Counted from the first letter of the stretch, positions 24,201 through 35,534 are shown. The stretch is 64,000 nt of DNA from Parelaphostrongylus tenuis (GCA_019055375.1 JAHQIW010005383.1:1-64000); one strand, 5' to 3'. Made by a program: numbers and translations. Notes: generated by a model from the letters alone, not told the origin.

Positions 24201-24204
24201 AGGC

Positions 24205-24420
24205 GTGTAGCACAGTATTAATGATACCGTTAATAAGCCCATTGTCTTTACTAGATCTTGCCTCGAGCTAACTAGGACTCACCATCTCACCGAGGTCTAA
24301 AAGATCATACCAGACTTGTCTGAGAAAAGCTCACTCCTATCGGAAAGTTAACAACTTATTCCGATAAAAACGTGGGAGCACGCTGACGTCTGGTCTTGGT
24401 CATGCAACAACCGAGTCCAC
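24205..24420 (+). repeat. Probable degraded SINE copy
   Basis: GGCGTGTAGCACAGT (A-box-like), CTCACCATCTCACC and ATCATACCAGACTTGTCTGA occur in the same order and spacing as in the 21.3-kb SINE, but with many changes. Confidence 0.38.
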
Positions 24421-25194
24421 ACTTGGAATTCTAAGACCTCCGTGAATTATGAATGGTTACGAGGAAATAATTCATGTGAATGAAATACTAGTATCTGCAC
24501 ACGTGTGCAGTCGGTTTAAGCAGAAGAAATATCCAATGACTAAACACGCTTTCATAGCTCGCATTATTCGCAATAAAGCTGGTTTTTCTGTAAGTGAAAG
24601 TGATTCTTAGCTGCTGTAGCACTTGCAAATATAGCAGGTTCAACGAAGAGGCATATCAGGAGTTGAAACTCTCACAGAATCTCAGAATAAAAAGCACTTC
24701 CTCTATCGCCTCAAGCATGTGTAAAATCGTTGTAAGATGTTCCTTCAATTTTGAAGCTGTTTAGAATCACAATATTTCAAAAGATAAAAATAATGTTAGG
24801 CTTTTATCAATCTTTTTCACAGAACGCAAATGCGTTGTTAGAAAAACGGCAGAGGGCTACAAGAAGTGATATAACTGTAACTGGTAACTGTAAATCGCAA
24901 GGAGCCGAAGTCTTTTATAGTATTTCTTGCATATAAATAAATTCCACAAAAAATACGAAATATTACGCCTCAGAATTCATCCAAACTCAAGCTGACTGAC
25001 TACCATTTATCCGATCGCTTCAACAGCTCTCAAGAGGGCCCAGTTAACCAGTTAACACGAAGCTATTGTAAATTTTGGGTCATGAAGGCTGTTATGAAGC
25101 TTATGAACGTGTAAACTGGCGGAAAATAATATCATGTGCTATCATCAAAGCGGCTTCCCATCCTAGCTATAAACTGAAGATGAGTTTGGGACAT

Positions 25195-25241
25195 GTGGCA
25201 CTGATGAAGCGGGCGATACTGCCGAAACATGCGTATGCTAC
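25195..25241 (+). ncRNA. Hammerhead ribozyme of the CUGAWGA-GGC/GCC type
   Basis: Helix I GTGGCA (25195-25200) pairs with TGCTAC (25236-25241). Core CTGATGA at 25201-25207, helix II GGC/GCC with loop GATACT plus four extra bases on the 5' side, GAAAC, a two-pair helix III around ATGC, and cleavage triplet GUA ending at 25235. The extra bases before helix II are odd for a hammerhead but recur in the related motifs in this window. Confidence 0.6.
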
Positions 25242-26197
25242 TGACATACTAACTTGGAGAAAGCTCTAGACATTCTCACAAACTTCTCCATTATGTCTAT
25301 GTGCGCCAAGCTTCCTAGTGAAGCGTTTTGTTTGATTTTAAGTTAATCAAATAAGTGTCCCGTAACTGGGATTCAGTCAGACATTAGATATTAGATCGTT
25401 CCATAAGTTTCAGCACTAGATCAGTAAAACCAAATTTATCAACTAAAATGATTAAAATTGCAGATTTTAATACCGTTCAGTTGCGCATTTTGCAAGCATT
25501 TCAATATTCATGTTGCCAGTATTTGATCTAAGAAAGAGATGTCGAGGGAACACATTCGCTTGCTAATTATGCACAAATGGCACGTAGAGAAAAAGGGTTG
25601 CCAGGAAGCAAACCACGATTAATGGAGCTTCTTATGGACATCCCGAGCGCAATTGATCCTCCAGACTGTTCTTTCCAGCTATGAACTTTGCAAAGCACTT
25701 CCTTGTCGTGCCCTCTGTTACCGCATCATCGCCCCAAGCTCCAATAATCTTGCCGCCTCTTCTTGCTTTTTCCGCTAAGCGTTATTCAGTATAGCATTAA
25801 AACCCTTGAGAGGCATCGTTCACATGGCACCTGCCGAACGAGTGAAGATTCTCGCCAAAAACACTGCCGAAATTCTCCTGGGTCTTTTGAATATGAGAAT
25901 TGTGTAGCCCTAGCTACTAAAGTGCTCAATGATACCTCCCTTCGCAGTGTACATATAGTGATGAGTCTTACAGAAAATAGCAACTTCTTTGTTCACGTTA
26001 TTCTGACCTCGTTCTATTGTGTTGACGAGTCAAACTTTTTAAGATATCAATTTGGAAGATGCGTACTTTTAATTTATTCTACTCATAAAACACTTTTATC
26101 ACGATCCGCCGTCATTGCTTGAGCAGAGAAAGTAGTGCGCATCTTCCAAACATACGCCTCCTTCCTTGAGACAATGCAGTGCTTAATGTGGGGCGTG

Positions 26198-26242
26198 GGC
26201 CACTGACGAAGAGAGCGAGGCCACCAAAACACGTGTATGGCT
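26198..26242 (+). ncRNA. Decayed hammerhead motif (dead core)
   Basis: Helix I GGCCA/TGGCT (26198-26202 with 26238-26242), core CTGACGA at 26203-26209, stem III ACAC/GTGT region and a GUA triplet ending at 26237 are kept. The GAAA core has become AAAA (G12 lost) and helix II no longer pairs. It is related to the 25.2-kb motif, since flanking words match in order. Confidence 0.5.
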
Positions 26243-26539
26243 GTGTAATAATCTCGCTAAGACTAAAAACATTCTTAAGTATAATAAACTTTGATTATGG
26301 CAGAAAACGTCGTATTAATGTTATTCAGGCCTCTAAAACCAAAGTTTATTCTATAGAACTGAAATCGCTCAAAGCTTTCAGGTATTTTGTCTATCAAAGC
26401 CGCAAGAAATGATCAAGAGATAGTATCACCTATGGCGTGCCAAACATTCAAAAATACGTCTTCACATGTATTTAATTTGATCCGAAAATCTATCACGGAA
26501 TAATCATTGCATTAGATTTTGCACTTTTTTGTGGTTATG

Positions 26540-26830
26540 AGGGGGCAAATGAGAAACCTTTTTCAATCGCTGGAGAGAAACTCTTCATAGGAGTGTTGGT
26601 AACCGTTCGCAAGCTGAGACTTCAGGGTACAATCCCACATCGTTGGTTTTCGGAAGAACCTTTTGTTGACGTTGCTACGGAAGAAGATTTTTTGCGTTGT
26701 ACGCGAGCACATTTCTCGCCGGACAGAGCTCTTTCTGTCGACTATGGGCGATCATTCGATAGCACAATCGTTTCGGATTCCAACGCTTACTCAAATCCTA
26801 GAAGGATCGCTTATGTGGAACGCAGCAGGT
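26540..26830 (+). repeat. Dispersed repeat R1 copy
   Basis: CATAGGAGTGTTGGTAACCG, GACGTTGCTACGGAAGAAGA and CATTTCTCGCCGGACAGAGC match the R1 order. The open frames here are repeat-derived. Confidence 0.6.
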
Positions 26831-26929
26831 AAAAATAAGTTAGAAGGTGTGAGCAAGGAGGTCTTTAGCCATTTCACGTGCTCGCGCATGAGGAGGCCAT
26901 TTTCGGTGACGCGATGATCATCAACTTTT

Positions 26930-27990
26930 CGAGCATGAAAAATAGTAGAGAATCATTCCTTTAGTACTTCACTTGGCCACCTCACGCACATGCACTTGAT
27001 TAGGCCAAAAACTCCTTTGCTCAAGCATGCCAAATCATTTTGTTTCACGTGCTGCGTTGCAGAGAAACGGTCTTTACAGGCCATAAGCACAGAGTTGGAA
27101 TCGGAAACGATTATATATACTATGGTGTATGCGGAACACCTTGTGAAGATTGCTTAATAGTTAGACCCATAGCAACATCCGCGTATAATTTATCTGTGGT
27201 ACTGTTGCACTGATAAGCGAAAAGCGGGAGTTACTAACTGTTTCACGGAATTAGGAAGTTACATGCTGAAATGCAGTCAGGTACAAGCTCTAAAATATGA
27301 CAAATGTTACTAGCGACATATTCATACGTGAAGGGCCGCGAATGGTGCCTTTCACGAGTCTGTGAAGTTCTCTGCTAATCGGTTGCTCTATTCGATTTAG
27401 TAGCTATCAGTGAGAATGTGATCTTTGTGATATCGTTATAACTGTGAGTCCGCGTTTCACTCTTGTCGTATGTCACTCAGCACCCTTGTATATATAACTG
27501 CGACATCATAACATTACGACGAGAAATGAAATAGGAGATTCTAATAGAATACATTCATCCAAATGTTGTGTCATATCCACCTTGTTGTGCGCTGGTATAA
27601 AGAAAAAATTGAGGTAGTGAGAATAATTTTAGCGACTAAGCGTTCGAGTGGAAAGTGAAAGTGGAAAACGACATGGAAGCAGCAGGGCATAAAAGGCGAG
27701 GAGAAGAGTGCATAAATCGATAAGTGAGGGAGTTGTTTTATGATTAATGGAAAAACAGATTTGGCACAGGTCATTGTTAAGGAAGCGATAAGTAATAGGC
27801 GACAACGAAATTCGACAGAAATATTTCCAAGAGAAAAGTATACTTTTCAAAGTGTTTAAAGTGATCGTTTAAACCATAAAAAGATGAGGATAATCTTTAT
27901 TGCATGCTATTGACTGTTAATAACATCAGAGAAGGGCACACCGAAAGGTTTTGAGAATTCAGGAAAAACGCTGTCTAATGCTAAATATAA
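26930..27990. other. No gene recognised
   Basis: AT-rich, no element identified before the palindrome at 28031. Confidence 0.35.
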
Positions 27991-28090
27991 AGAGATGAGC
28001 AGAAAAGTGTTGTTGAAGCTTCATAACTCCAGATTCTTTTATTATTATTTGAGCCAACATGTCATGTGGTCTGGTAAAGGCTCTTGTACA

Positions 28091-28133
28091 GCCCGAGACA
28101 CGTGTTTCGTCCTTACAGACTCATCAGCCGGGC
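28091..28133 (-). ncRNA. Hammerhead ribozyme, type I, family A copy 2
   Basis: Reverse complement of the family A motif, identical through the core. Helix I is 28128-28133 with 28091-28096, the core complement TCATCAG at 28121-28127, and the cleavage base is the complement of 28097. It lies in the left arm of the palindrome. Confidence 0.85.
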
Positions 28134-28650
28134 AGAACCCGTCGTCTGTCGATCTTTTCATAGTCAGTTCTTTCGGGAGCGTCACACTCCTTATATATAG
28201 TTATCGACGACCTACGCTTTACACTCCATGTCAGGTGAAACATTCACCTAACACTGAGTGTTTTCGCACTCGATTGCTAGCTGGCTGGTATTTTTATCAT
28301 ATTATACCTTTCCTTCGAGTGCTTTATCAAGACCACGCGCAAATTTCAGTAGATTCTTTTATTATTATTTGAGCCAACAAGAGCCTTAACCAGACCACAT
28401 GACATGTTGGCTCAAATAATAATAAAGGAATCTACTGAAATTTGAGCGTGGTCTTAATAAAGCACTCGAAGGAAAGGTATAATATGATAAAAATACCAGC
28501 CAGCTAGCAATCGAGTGCGAAAACACTCAGTGTTAGGTGAATGTTTCACCTGACATGGAGTGTAAAGCGTAGGTCGTCGATAACTATATATAAGGAGTGT
28601 GACGCTCCCGAAAGAACTGACTATGAAAAGATCGACAGACGACGGGTTCT

Positions 28651-28693
28651 GCCCGGCTGATGAGTCTGTAAGGACGAAACACGTGTCTCGGGC
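28651..28693 (+). ncRNA. Hammerhead ribozyme, type I, family A copy 3
   Basis: Identical core to the copy at 7401: helix I 28651-28656 with 28688-28693, core 28657-28663, helix II with a GTAA loop, cleavage after C28687. It lies in the right arm of the palindrome. Confidence 0.86.
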
Positions 28694-28985
28694 TGTACAA
28701 GAGCCTTTACCAGACCACATGACATGTTGGCTCAAATAATAATAAAGGAATCTACTGAAATTTGAGCGTGGTCTTAATAAAGCACACGAAGGAAAGCTTC
28801 ATAACTCCGTATCCATTTTGAACCTTATTTCTTATTTGTATCCAGGCTATGCAAAATTATGTAGCTTGCCTATTATGCTTTATGTTTGTGATATGTCTAA
28901 TCCTTATTTAAAGCTTCACGTGGTTGGTATCTTTTTCCCGATCGATTGTCCTTCTTTTCGGTCGATGATTTTTCTTGGTTACTTG

Positions 28986-29023
28986 TGAGTGACGTTTCGG
29001 CAAATACGCCTTCCTCAGAGCCG
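28986..29023 (-). ncRNA. Hammerhead-like motif, left palindrome arm
   Basis: Minus-strand partner of the 29073 motif: core CTGAGGA (complement 29012-29018), GGC/GCC helix II, GAAACGTC (complement 28991-28998). Helix I is weaker here, with a mismatch at the second pair. Confidence 0.45.
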
Positions 29024-29072
29024 TGCAATCTAGTCTAGGGACTCTAGTCTAGGGCCCCTGGACTGGATTGCA

Positions 29073-29110
29073 TGGCTCTGAAGAAGGCGCATTTGCCGAA
29101 ACGTCAGCCA
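29073..29110 (+). ncRNA. Hammerhead-like motif, minimal helix III
   Basis: Helix I TGGCT/AGCCA (29073-29077 with 29106-29110), core CTGAAGA (position 7 is free in hammerheads), one extra A, helix II GGC/GCC around GCATTT, then GAAACGTC with cleavage after C29105. Helix III (AC/GU) has no loop, so activity would need a dimer, as argued for similar motifs in Penelope-like elements. Confidence 0.6.
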
Positions 29111-29280
29111 CAAGCAACCAACATCGACCGAGAAGAAGAATAATCGATCGGGAAAAAAATCCCAACCTCGTGAAGTTTTGAATAAGGATAGGTTCTTGAG
29201 CTTTTTTTCTGATTTTCCCAGTTTCATATTATTAACATGCAGAGACTTTAAGAAAGTCGGTCTTTCGAGATATGTCTAAT

Positions 29281-30224
29281 ATATTAACGAGTAATATATC
29301 CTACATTTTGGCTCAAGTGAGCTGCATCATTGTGGGGTAAGAGCAGGTGGATATTTTCGCAAGATTCTCAAAACTGATGCAGAATTCAGAGAATCGAGTT
29401 CCGAGCCGACTTATATGATCTGTGATATTACTGATTATGATGTGATTAGCTCTTGACGACGATGAACACCTGAACAATTTGTATAATGAAACTGAAGCAG
29501 ACGATTACTGCGAGGAGCCGAGTCAGAGTGTGTAGCATGGAATATCTATTAAAAGGAGGACAAAAAGTAAGACATAGTCTTCAACTTAACTTAGTTTAAA
29601 TTGTAATGTCAGCGATAAAGCGACAGCTTCAAATAACCTTGTCTGAATATTTTACATTAGTTCATATTCCCAACAAACTGTGTCACAAACAAACAATGTC
29701 ACAACAAAATAATGTTTACGATCACCACAAAATTTCTCTCTATCGTATGACGTGGTCCCATTCAAATCACTAATTTCGAGCCCTTTATTTCTCATTTATG
29801 ATTTTGTAAAAAATTGAGCGAATATAGCCTAAGATCTCCTTCATCCAATGATCGTGACATATCTGATTATAGTAAGCAAGTGTCACTTTGCCGATATTGG
29901 AACAATGACCCAAGTGGAGCTCAGGGAAGTAGTTTTCAACCCAACTTTGAATTCGCTTGACTGAGTACGAGTGTAACACCGACACATAGCGCAGTAGGAT
30001 TTTCATTCTCATTCAAGCGAAGCCACGCGGCGATTGCTCGTGTTTCTGAATTCCAGTATAGAGGAGTCGAACTTTTCAACCAGAAGTCGAAGCAGTCATG
30101 ATCACTTTCTAACGAGAATCTCATAAAAAGAGGTAGTTTCCAAGCGGTCGCCATAACTAATTATCGCCCAGCGCCGCTTAATGACACCGTTACGTACTAT
30201 CTAACTAATGACAATATTCAACGA
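29281..30224. other. No gene recognised
   Basis: Two minus-strand frames (29785-30154) look mildly protein-like (ESDHDCFDFWLKSSTPLYWN) but lack splice or domain support. Confidence 0.25.
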
Positions 30225-30430
30225 AATTGAAGAAGACAGAACAAGCAAGTCGCTGCTGGACGCTGGATCAAACGCTTTTATGCCGGAGATGTTGATCTCG
30301 AAGGCAAGCCTCGTTTAGGACGTCCGACAGAGTTGAGCAACGAAGATCTGACTGCTGTCAAGAGTTCTTTGATCCGAAGTCGAACGAATGGTACTTTGAC
30401 CAGTTCCGAAACCTGGCAACCGTTGGCACA
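30225..30430 (+). pseudogene. Mariner transposase N-terminal fragment
   Basis: Reads RWIKRFYAGDVDLEGKPRLG, then RPTELSNEDLTAV, the end of the first DNA-binding helix region and the GRP(T/S) linker of mariner transposases. The rest of the gene is missing. It belongs to the same broad type as the 5.4-kb relic but is not an immediate copy. Confidence 0.8.
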
Positions 30431-30434
30431 AGAT

Positions 30435-32366
30435 CCTGGAAAACGATTGCCTTCATTTTAAAGAATAGCTATTGTTGTTTCTCTTTGGAATCCATTCATA
30501 AATTTGCAGTTTTTCACAAGTGCCCCATAACTTTCTTTCCAACTAATAGAACTTTTCGTTTCATGTCCTAATCTGATCTATGATCGATCACACCTGTTTC
30601 ATAATGAGTTACTATTGCATTGAAACTGTAAATTTCAAGGGATTTCCTCGTTGTTATGAGGATAGCCTAGAAACAATAATGATATTGATTAATGGTTTGA
30701 GTAAAGAATGGTTGGAGCAAGCACCACTTTGGTTTGCAACTGCCTGCCACAACGCTCCATAGCTACTAATTGGGTCCTCAAAGAAAACAGAGACGAAAAT
30801 AACTACTTATTTAGCATATAAAATATGTTATAGGTAAAATATTTTTCAAATAACAAAAGAGCTTATATGGTCAGCCAAAATCTGAAGAAACTGGTGACGT
30901 TCACCAACAACGCACCCACTTGGTATCGGGAGCTTCAATCTCGTGAAATAGACCACAATGGTACTTTTTTCGTCAACAAATGGCATTTATGTGCCAATAA
31001 ATGATCAAGTATCATAGAACAAACTTCAATAAGGTTATTATCAGCAAAACGCAATAGCTCCATAATCAAACGACGCTTTTGAAGGGAAAAACCAAGTATT
31101 CACAAGAAAGTTATATTATAGAATCTTCATGAAACATTTTAATATTTTTCATACTTACCCACAGTTCAATCGCATCTATCTTTTATTCCTCTCAGTTTTC
31201 ATATAATTTATTGCATGAAGTACATAAGTTCACAAATTGGCGGAAAACTGGAAAACAATGAGTAGTTCATCATAGATAGTGCTGCTTATTGCGTGAAACC
31301 CCACTTTATCGATAATTCCCAACAATTTTTGTTGTTAGTGCACTCCAGATTCCTATATCAATTCCTAGTTTCGTTCGCATCCTTTACTCATTACTATAGT
31401 ATACGAAGAGACAGGCGTATAGCGGCGATTTCTTCCTACTATCTCCACCCTGTTTGAAACCTTTGATAAGAATGTATTTTTTACTTTTGCAAGACTTTTT
31501 GACAACTATTCGATAACTAAAATCAAGTAAATTTATCAACTTATTTTATTTTCTAAAAGGCCTTTTTCTGCGCTGGAACAGTCGAATTAAGATTTTGTTT
31601 CACATTTGAGCATTTCTCGCCGGATAAAGTTTTTTCGTAGCGATTCATAATCATTAGATAGGGCAAATCTTAGAAATTCCAACAGCATACTTGGCTTTTG
31701 GATGGGACTTCTTGTAGCGCTGTAACAGCTAAAAGAATATTAGAATTCGGGAGTTTGAATCACTTTCGATTTCCGCATCCTAACTTGACCTGAAAAAAAG
31801 GTTTATTCTGATTCTCGTCAGAGTTCCAAAACTGCTTTAATAGCTGAAACCTTCTCAATTTTGAAGGTATAGTTTGTTGTCAGAATGGCCCCCTTAATAC
31901 GCTCTAAAAGTGAAAATAAATATATCTTTTACACTAAAGGAACTGTCGCTGAAAAAAGCTTTTCCGTTAGACTTTTCAAAATTGTTCGGTAGCTGAATCT
32001 CGACTATTTCCCTAATAACTGATGTTGGACACAACTCCTTGTTGTACTGTAGTAGTCAAAAGACGATGACGTTGCGCAGTCAATTGGTATGTTGCAAAAA
32101 GTGCGGTGACTCTTCAAATAATGCAGCAGAACTAAAAGTTGTTATTGCCTTGGCCGCTTTTTATTTAATTTGGGTCGCTAGACAATGTCGCAATAATTAT
32201 TCTGAATAGTTAATTTTTACAATTTATCCTTGATTTGCTTGCCGTTAATTGGTGAAATGTTCAAAAAATTCTACCATCTAATTAGGCTCCTATGAACAAT
32301 TACTACGGCAGGCAGATTGAATGATAGTGGCAGTGTCGAGGAACTCTCTTTGTATTTTGACAGATA
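30435..32366. other. No gene; AT-rich with old repeat words
   Basis: Includes an R1-like CATTTCTCGCCGGATAAAG at about 31612. No coding signal. Confidence 0.35.
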
Positions 32367-33565
32367 ATGCGTGAAGAGCTAGTCATTCTGAAAAGGACTG
32401 ACCATGCAGGGCTTCAAAATGGGTTCAGTGCAATAGACGGCTTCCACAGGATAAAAAGACTCAGTGAAGTGTTGGGAGTCTACAAGAGGTATCTCTGCCT
32501 CGCCCTCGTTGTTCTGAAGAAGGCCCTCGGCTGCTACAAAAATAAACATAGAAGCTCTGAACAGCGTAAGCATTTATTTTTAATAATTATAAATTCTTCG
32601 CGAGCCGCATAAATATTTCACAGCAGAAATATCATCATTCTACAACGACATTACAATCGACGTAAACACAGCGGTTAGGCGAGGCCATACCATCTCGCCA
32701 AAATTGTTTACCACGATCGTTCACAACGTCTTGCCAGCATTCAATGGAACAACATGTGAATGAAAATCGATGGGCAACAATTACACCATTTTGCATTATT
32801 GGTGAAATCGTTCTTGTGTCAGCAAGCGTTAACCAAGCAGAACGAATATCGGCCAATTTCTACAACGCTTCTTTGAAGATTGCTCCCAACTAATTCTGAC
32901 GAAAGCAGTATTCCTGAGGAACGGATTGGTTTTAAATGCCCTTGACGCTCACTGGAATGCATGTCTTCGAATGCAGCAGTTACGTCTGTCTAAAATGGCA
33001 AGTCAATATGATGAGCGACCTGCTACAGGGTTGAACAGGAGGAAGCGGGTGGCTTGAGGAGCGTTTAAGAGCATCAAGGATGTAGCGAGGAGAAAAAAGA
33101 ACATCCGATTCCGTGCCCACCTTTTCAAATTGGAGATCTCCCATTCTTTAATGCATGCATCAAAAACAGATCGCTACGTAATCATGATGGGATATCATTC
33201 AAGTTAACGAACGAGAAGTCGGAAAGTCGGTGCTAGGAGTATCTCTTATCTGGCAAATGAAAAAAATAATCAAGAGTTTTAGTACATGTCAACGATCAAA
33301 AATCAGAGACGCTGTTTCGCACTTCAAACTACCGAGAATCAACTAAGTCGGACAAGCAATGCTTTTGTAACGGCAGCCGGTAGATTAGAGTCGTTACCAA
33401 CGCTGTTCCTCGGGATGTCAAGCGCACAGTAGAAATACCGCCCTTTCGTTGATTTCAAGTGTTCATAAAAGTACGTGAAGAAAATTGCGATACTCAACGA
33501 GATTCTAGACCGGGCAGAACCCAAAGAGCTACTCTTACACATACGACATAAAGAGATAGAGGGTT
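32367..33565 (+). pseudogene. RTE-type non-LTR retrotransposon, reverse transcriptase relic
   Basis: Shifted frames give AGLQNGFSAIDGFHRIKRLS, LCLALVVLKKALG, then AVRRGHTISPKLFTTIVHNV (RT motif with GDTISPKLF in intact copies), NRSCV (position of the ADD box), then LNRRKRVA.GAFKSIKDVA, IRFRAHLF, SKIRDAV and a C-terminal VPRDVKRT tract. These follow the order of an RTE reverse transcriptase and its C-terminal tail. There are many stops and frameshifts. A SINE copy abuts it at 33.6 kb. Confidence 0.85.
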
Positions 33566-33634
33566 TACTGGCGCACAGTGACCGCTAAGGTCACTTGACG
33601 AGCAATGAAAGGCACAACAGCCGAAACAGGTACT

Positions 33635-33928
33635 TATATATAGGATGAAAGGATAAAACTCCCAGCGTTGATCAATCACTGAGGGATGCGCCATACAATC
33701 GAGTTCAATTTCCACTTCGTTTGAGGTTCTTGAATGCTTATCTGGCCTTAACAGTGACTCTTGGAGGCCTCCTGTTGCATCGAGTAGTGCTTCTTCTGCT
33801 TTCTGCTTCCGACTCTGGAGTGATAAATGGCTTGGTGAGCCGTGAGCGCGAAATCGAACCATCGAATGGAACTCATGTGCAACGCAGAGCATCTCTAGCC
33901 ACTGCGCCACATGCGCTCTTTTTGCAAC
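33635..33928 (-). repeat. tRNA-derived SINE, copy 2
   Basis: Minus-strand copy of the 21.3-kb SINE, with the tRNA-like head at the high-coordinate end (AGCGCATGTGGCGCAGTGGC on the minus strand) and the ATCCTTTCATCC tail at the low end. It adjoins the RTE relic. Confidence 0.82.
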
Positions 33929-34879
33929 GTATTACAGGATATTGCTGAAATGACGGAATTTCCCTATAAAAGTTGTTTAATCATTATTTTATTCCATGTT
34001 TCTATTAGATTTGCAGCAAACAGAAAACTACGTTTTGAATCTCACAAAATTGAAGTGATAATTCGAATCATTTTATCGAATAAGTTTGAAAAATAGAAAG
34101 CATGCTGTAATTAATTGAGTAAATTGTGGAAGGATATGAGAATTGTCAAATAATTTGTAATTTAATGTCTGTTAACATTCTTTATTGCAGAAATCTATCT
34201 CATCGAGTGGTTTAGAAGTAGAAAACTTGTAACAATTAATCAGTGAGTTCTGAGAAGAAGTCATAATTTGATATTTTATTGAAAAAACTTTACGAAGAAA
34301 ATTTCCATGATGACCAAAATGACCACTTCTCATAGGAATTTATCTTGCAGCTTTTTTTTGTGAACGTAGAAAAATTTTCATATTACGCGGAAACTACAAT
34401 TGATGTTCCATTGGTTTTACAAAATAGTATTGAAAACGATTAGACCACCAAAAATGCAAACTGTTTACTTCCCACGTCGGAACTGACACAATCAATTTCT
34501 TTTCGTGCTCTTCTCATTCATCTGAAGACTTTTTTTCATCGTTCATGTGTAGTTGAATGCAGGAAGAGGGAAAAAGAGGAAATGCAGATGTTCGGCAGTG
34601 AACATAAAGAATAATGATAAATGTGGTCGACAGTCTTATAGAATACTAATAATGATGCGACAGATAGAGCAAAACAAAACTCAGAATAAGAATTTCTAGC
34701 ACTCTAATTTGGAAGAATGCTCAGAAATTTCGAGGGGGCACAGGATTCCTCTAGTCCACCTATCCATCGAGCATTCAATATCGTAGAGCTCGAAGTTTAC
34801 ACTGTATTTATTTGATAAATAATATGAGCCACATCTTGTAGACTCAGCTTAAACAACAAAAAAAAGTTCGTACAGGACG

Positions 34880-35085
34880 TTTCTTCTCTTCTTTTCTGTT
34901 CTCTTCTTCTTCTTCTTCTTCTTCTTTTTCTTCTTCTACCTCATTCTCGCCAGTACTCTTTTACTTTTATTTCGCCTTACTTCTTCTTCCCCCTTCTCGC
35001 CGCGCTTCTTCGTCATTTTCGCCTTTCTCTTCTATTGCTATCTCGCCACTATTCTTCCTCTTCTTCTTCTTCTTCTTCAAATTTC
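34880..35085 (+). repeat. Polypyrimidine tract with (CTT)n runs
   Basis: About 200 bases that are mostly C and T on the plus strand, with CTTCTTCTT runs at both ends. Mirror-repeat pyrimidine DNA of this kind can form triplex structures. Confidence 0.85.
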
Positions 35086-35425
35086 AAAGCAATTTGTAAT
35101 TTTTTTCATTAACTTAGAAAAAGTTTCCTGCTACGTGGAAACTACAATTAATGCTACATCGATGAAAAAATTTTGGTCATGAAAACGATTAGACGAACAA
35201 AACTTCACACTGTCTATTTCGTTGACCACATAGAACCTATTACAAGTAGCTTCTTTCCCGCCCTTCTGACGGATCTGTAAATCTTTTGTAAATGTGTAAT
35301 TCGTAGTTCAAATCAATTCGTACTCATGTGTATATGCACATTTACCTGCAGTGACATATCTACAGGGCTAAAAGAAGTTGTGGTAATTCTGCATTTTGTC
35401 AATTCTAGCATTGATATGTGTTTAG

Positions 35426-35429
<4 letters not shown>

Positions 35430-35463
<34 letters not shown>
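35430..35463. repeat. (TA)n microsatellite beside a mariner relic
   Basis: About 16 TA units ending 70 bp before the transposase relic at 35535. Confidence 0.95.
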
Positions 35464-35466
<3 letters not shown>

Positions 35467-35534
35467 TCAGTTCTCTGCTCAATTTTGATCTAGAATCTAC
35501 TTTATTTATTTGACTATCCTCAGTTGTGCTAAAG

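Larger units (their letters stand above)
28031..28793. mobile_element. Palindromic hammerhead element with 15-bp target duplication
   Basis: The two arms (about 28031-28375 and 28380-28793) are inverted copies of the family A element, each with one ribozyme. The direct repeat AAGCTTCATAACTCC lies immediately outside at 28016-28030 and 28794-28808. There is no coding capacity. An inverted, partly repeated, variable-length insertion with a 10-15-bp duplication is how Penelope-like elements and their derivatives often sit; that link is inference. Confidence 0.8.
28902..29268. mobile_element. Palindromic element with hammerhead-like arms and 12-bp target duplication
   Basis: Arms 28902-29033 and 29061-29190 are inverted copies meeting near 29045. 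Each carries CTGARGA-A-GGC...GCC-GAAACGTC. GATATGTCTAAT flanks the insertion at 28890-28901 and 29269-29280. A unique 78-bp 3' part follows the right arm. This mirrors the neighbouring palindrome at 28031-28793 but with a different ribozyme family. Confidence 0.72.

Noticed and set aside
25763..26122. 119-codon open frame and an overlapping frame reading MAPAERVKILAKNTAEILLG
   Set aside because: The two frames compete and neither is supported by splice sites. ALATKVLNDTSLRS hints at an aminotransferase fragment but is too short to call.
27995..28735. Open frames of 125 and 93 codons in opposite arms
   Set aside because: They are the same translated palindrome arm (SQHVMWSGKGSCTARDTC) read from each strand and again at 7.3-7.5 kb. 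The ribozyme crosses them, so coding is unlikely.
29785..30154. Minus-strand frames as a mariner C-terminus
   Set aside because: The peptides do not show the expected transposase motifs and are not adjacent in frame to the 30.2-kb mariner fragment, which is on the other strand.
32505..32540. CTGAAGAAGGCCCTCGGCTGC as another hammerhead-like site
   Set aside because: It is the coding sequence of the reverse transcriptase strand VLKKALG; there is no GAAAC and no helix I.
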